The position numbers and the translations under genes are program-made. DNA of 5,707 nucleotides from Thermomicrobiales bacterium (GTDB lineage Bacteria; Chloroflexota; Chloroflexia; Thermomicrobiales; UBA6265): contig JADLCW010000117.1 in assembly GCA_020847015.1 (NCBI GenBank), positions 1-5,707 of the forward strand. Reading direction: 5' to 3'. Positions within the stretch are counted from its first letter, which is position 1, and each line of letters begins with the position of its first letter. The notes under the pieces are model-generated. The model saw only the letters and a program-made list of their open reading frames with translations. It searched no databases and was not told where the DNA came from. Positions 5,119-5,707 of this stretch are shown piece after piece.

Positions 5119-5707
5119 CGGATCGCCTCCCGGCCGGGGGCGGCGTTCGCACGATAGCCGGCGATCGCGGCAGCGAGACTTGCGGCTGGTGCGTGGCCGC
5201 TCCCGGGTAGGGCGACGCGCTACCCGCACGGTCTGCATCTCGCTGAGCGCGGCAACGATGCGATTGGCGAGCGGCGCATCGACCCGCTTCCGCACCCGCT
5301 CGGTCGGCTGCCGCCCCGGCGAGGCGGGCGGCAAAAGGGCCAGGTGGACGCTCTCCGGCACGATGAGCCTGAATGCGGCCAACGCCACCGAGCAGGCGTT
5401 GGCCTTGCCGCTAGGCAGCGAGATTCACCAGGTCTGAATCGGTGGCCGTGTGGGAAGCTGTTGACGGCGAGCCATGTATCGTGATGGCGCGCAGCGGCGA
5501 TCTTGGGAGCCCAGCCGCAACGGGAGACCGGGAACGAACCCGGGCGGCGTTGGTCCTGGACCCAGACCTGCCCCGAGACTTCGGGATAGGCGACGGTTAC
5601 GGCGTCGCGCCGGGCGCCCAGCCTCTTTTTTCCCAGAGGCGCACCGGCCCGGATTGCCCGTCGCCACGGCTGCCATAGGCTGAAGCCAAGGCGGCGCAAT
5701 TGCTCCC
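5119..5707. other. Stretch without a recognisable gene
   Basis: I recognise no protein or RNA gene here. A minus-strand frame from a weak TTG at 5699 to a stop at 5220 has coding-like base use in its first 84 codons (about three quarters of third positions G or C, second positions lower), but no familiar motif and no ribosome-binding site visible, since the window ends. A plus frame from GTG 5442 to 5678 is equally anonymous. Several stems occur: 5204-5210 with 5220-5226 (CGGGTAG/CTACCCG, loop 9), 5309-5316 with 5326-5333 (eight pairs, loop 9), 5528-5532 with 5539-5543, 5572-5576 with 5581-5585, and 5622-5626 with 5635-5639. None is followed by a T run in a direction that would make a terminator. 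Confidence 0.4.

Noticed and set aside
5204..5226. Dyad CGGGTAG-N9-CTACCCG as an operator
   Set aside because: A seven-base dyad with a free loop is expected several times by chance in a window this size, and it sits about 85 bases beyond the nuclease promoter element with no second copy.
5053..5388. Upstream GTG start for the nuclease
   Set aside because: It would bury the signal peptide behind 112 basic residues and read through the promoter-like element and AT-rich leader.
5500..5600. Possible tRNA: minus-strand GGGTTCGTTCCC resembles a T arm
   Set aside because: The loop lacks the nearly invariant A58, and no matching acceptor, D or anticodon arms or CCA fit around it.
1..5707. Defence system, prophage, CRISPR array or insertion sequence
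   Set aside because: I looked for transposase, integrase, nuclease-helicase and repeat-spacer patterns on both strands. The only nuclease is a secreted SNase, and the only regular repeat is the 51-base coding repeat in the cysteine-rich gene.

Overview
The window is a GC-rich bacterial chromosomal segment with five protein-coding genes. Three features point to a Chloroflexota bacterium, probably of the Thermomicrobia (Sphaerobacter-like) type: a Tat-exported cysteine-rich protein beginning MDDxRFDD with a lysine tract after the signal, an exported nuclease with Excalibur-type calcium-binding modules, and Tat-exported enzymes. This placement rests on remembered family style, not on a search, and an actinobacterium cannot be excluded. 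I see no rRNA, tRNA, transposase, integrase, phage gene or CRISPR array.

Layout: (1) 1-445, minus, is the N-terminus of a cellulose-synthase-like GT2 glycosyltransferase cut by the window edge. (2) 446-797 is non-coding leader, with a promoter-like element at 641-668. (3) 798-2219, minus, is a Tat-exported GH26 glycoside hydrolase with both catalytic glutamates and a strongly basic C-terminal tail. (4) 2220-2415 is a divergent intergenic region. (5) 2416-3108, plus, is a complete SRAP (YedK/HMCES-type) abasic-site DNA-protein crosslinking protein. (6) 3184-3881, minus, is a cysteine-rich exported protein whose frame is broken at a seven-A run. Joined across that run it is 232 residues with 30 cysteines and three exact-period CC-x6-CC-x7 repeats. 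(7) 3882-4095 is its upstream region, with three copies of CGGATGTC around a TTGACA. (8) 4096-5052, minus, is an exported staphylococcal-nuclease-fold protein with Excalibur-like motifs on both sides of the nuclease. (9) 5053-5707 holds the nuclease promoter region, then sequence in which I recognise no gene.

The genes do not form one operon: strands switch twice and most gaps exceed 70 bases. The GH26 and GT2 genes are the most plausible functional pair, namely a membrane beta-glycan synthase and a secreted beta-glycanase on the same strand. Three of the four genes with visible ends encode exported proteins. The best items for follow-up are the frame break and the repeat architecture of the cysteine-rich protein, a spaced promoter-like element shared by the GT2 and nuclease genes, and the triple octamer upstream of the cysteine-rich gene.
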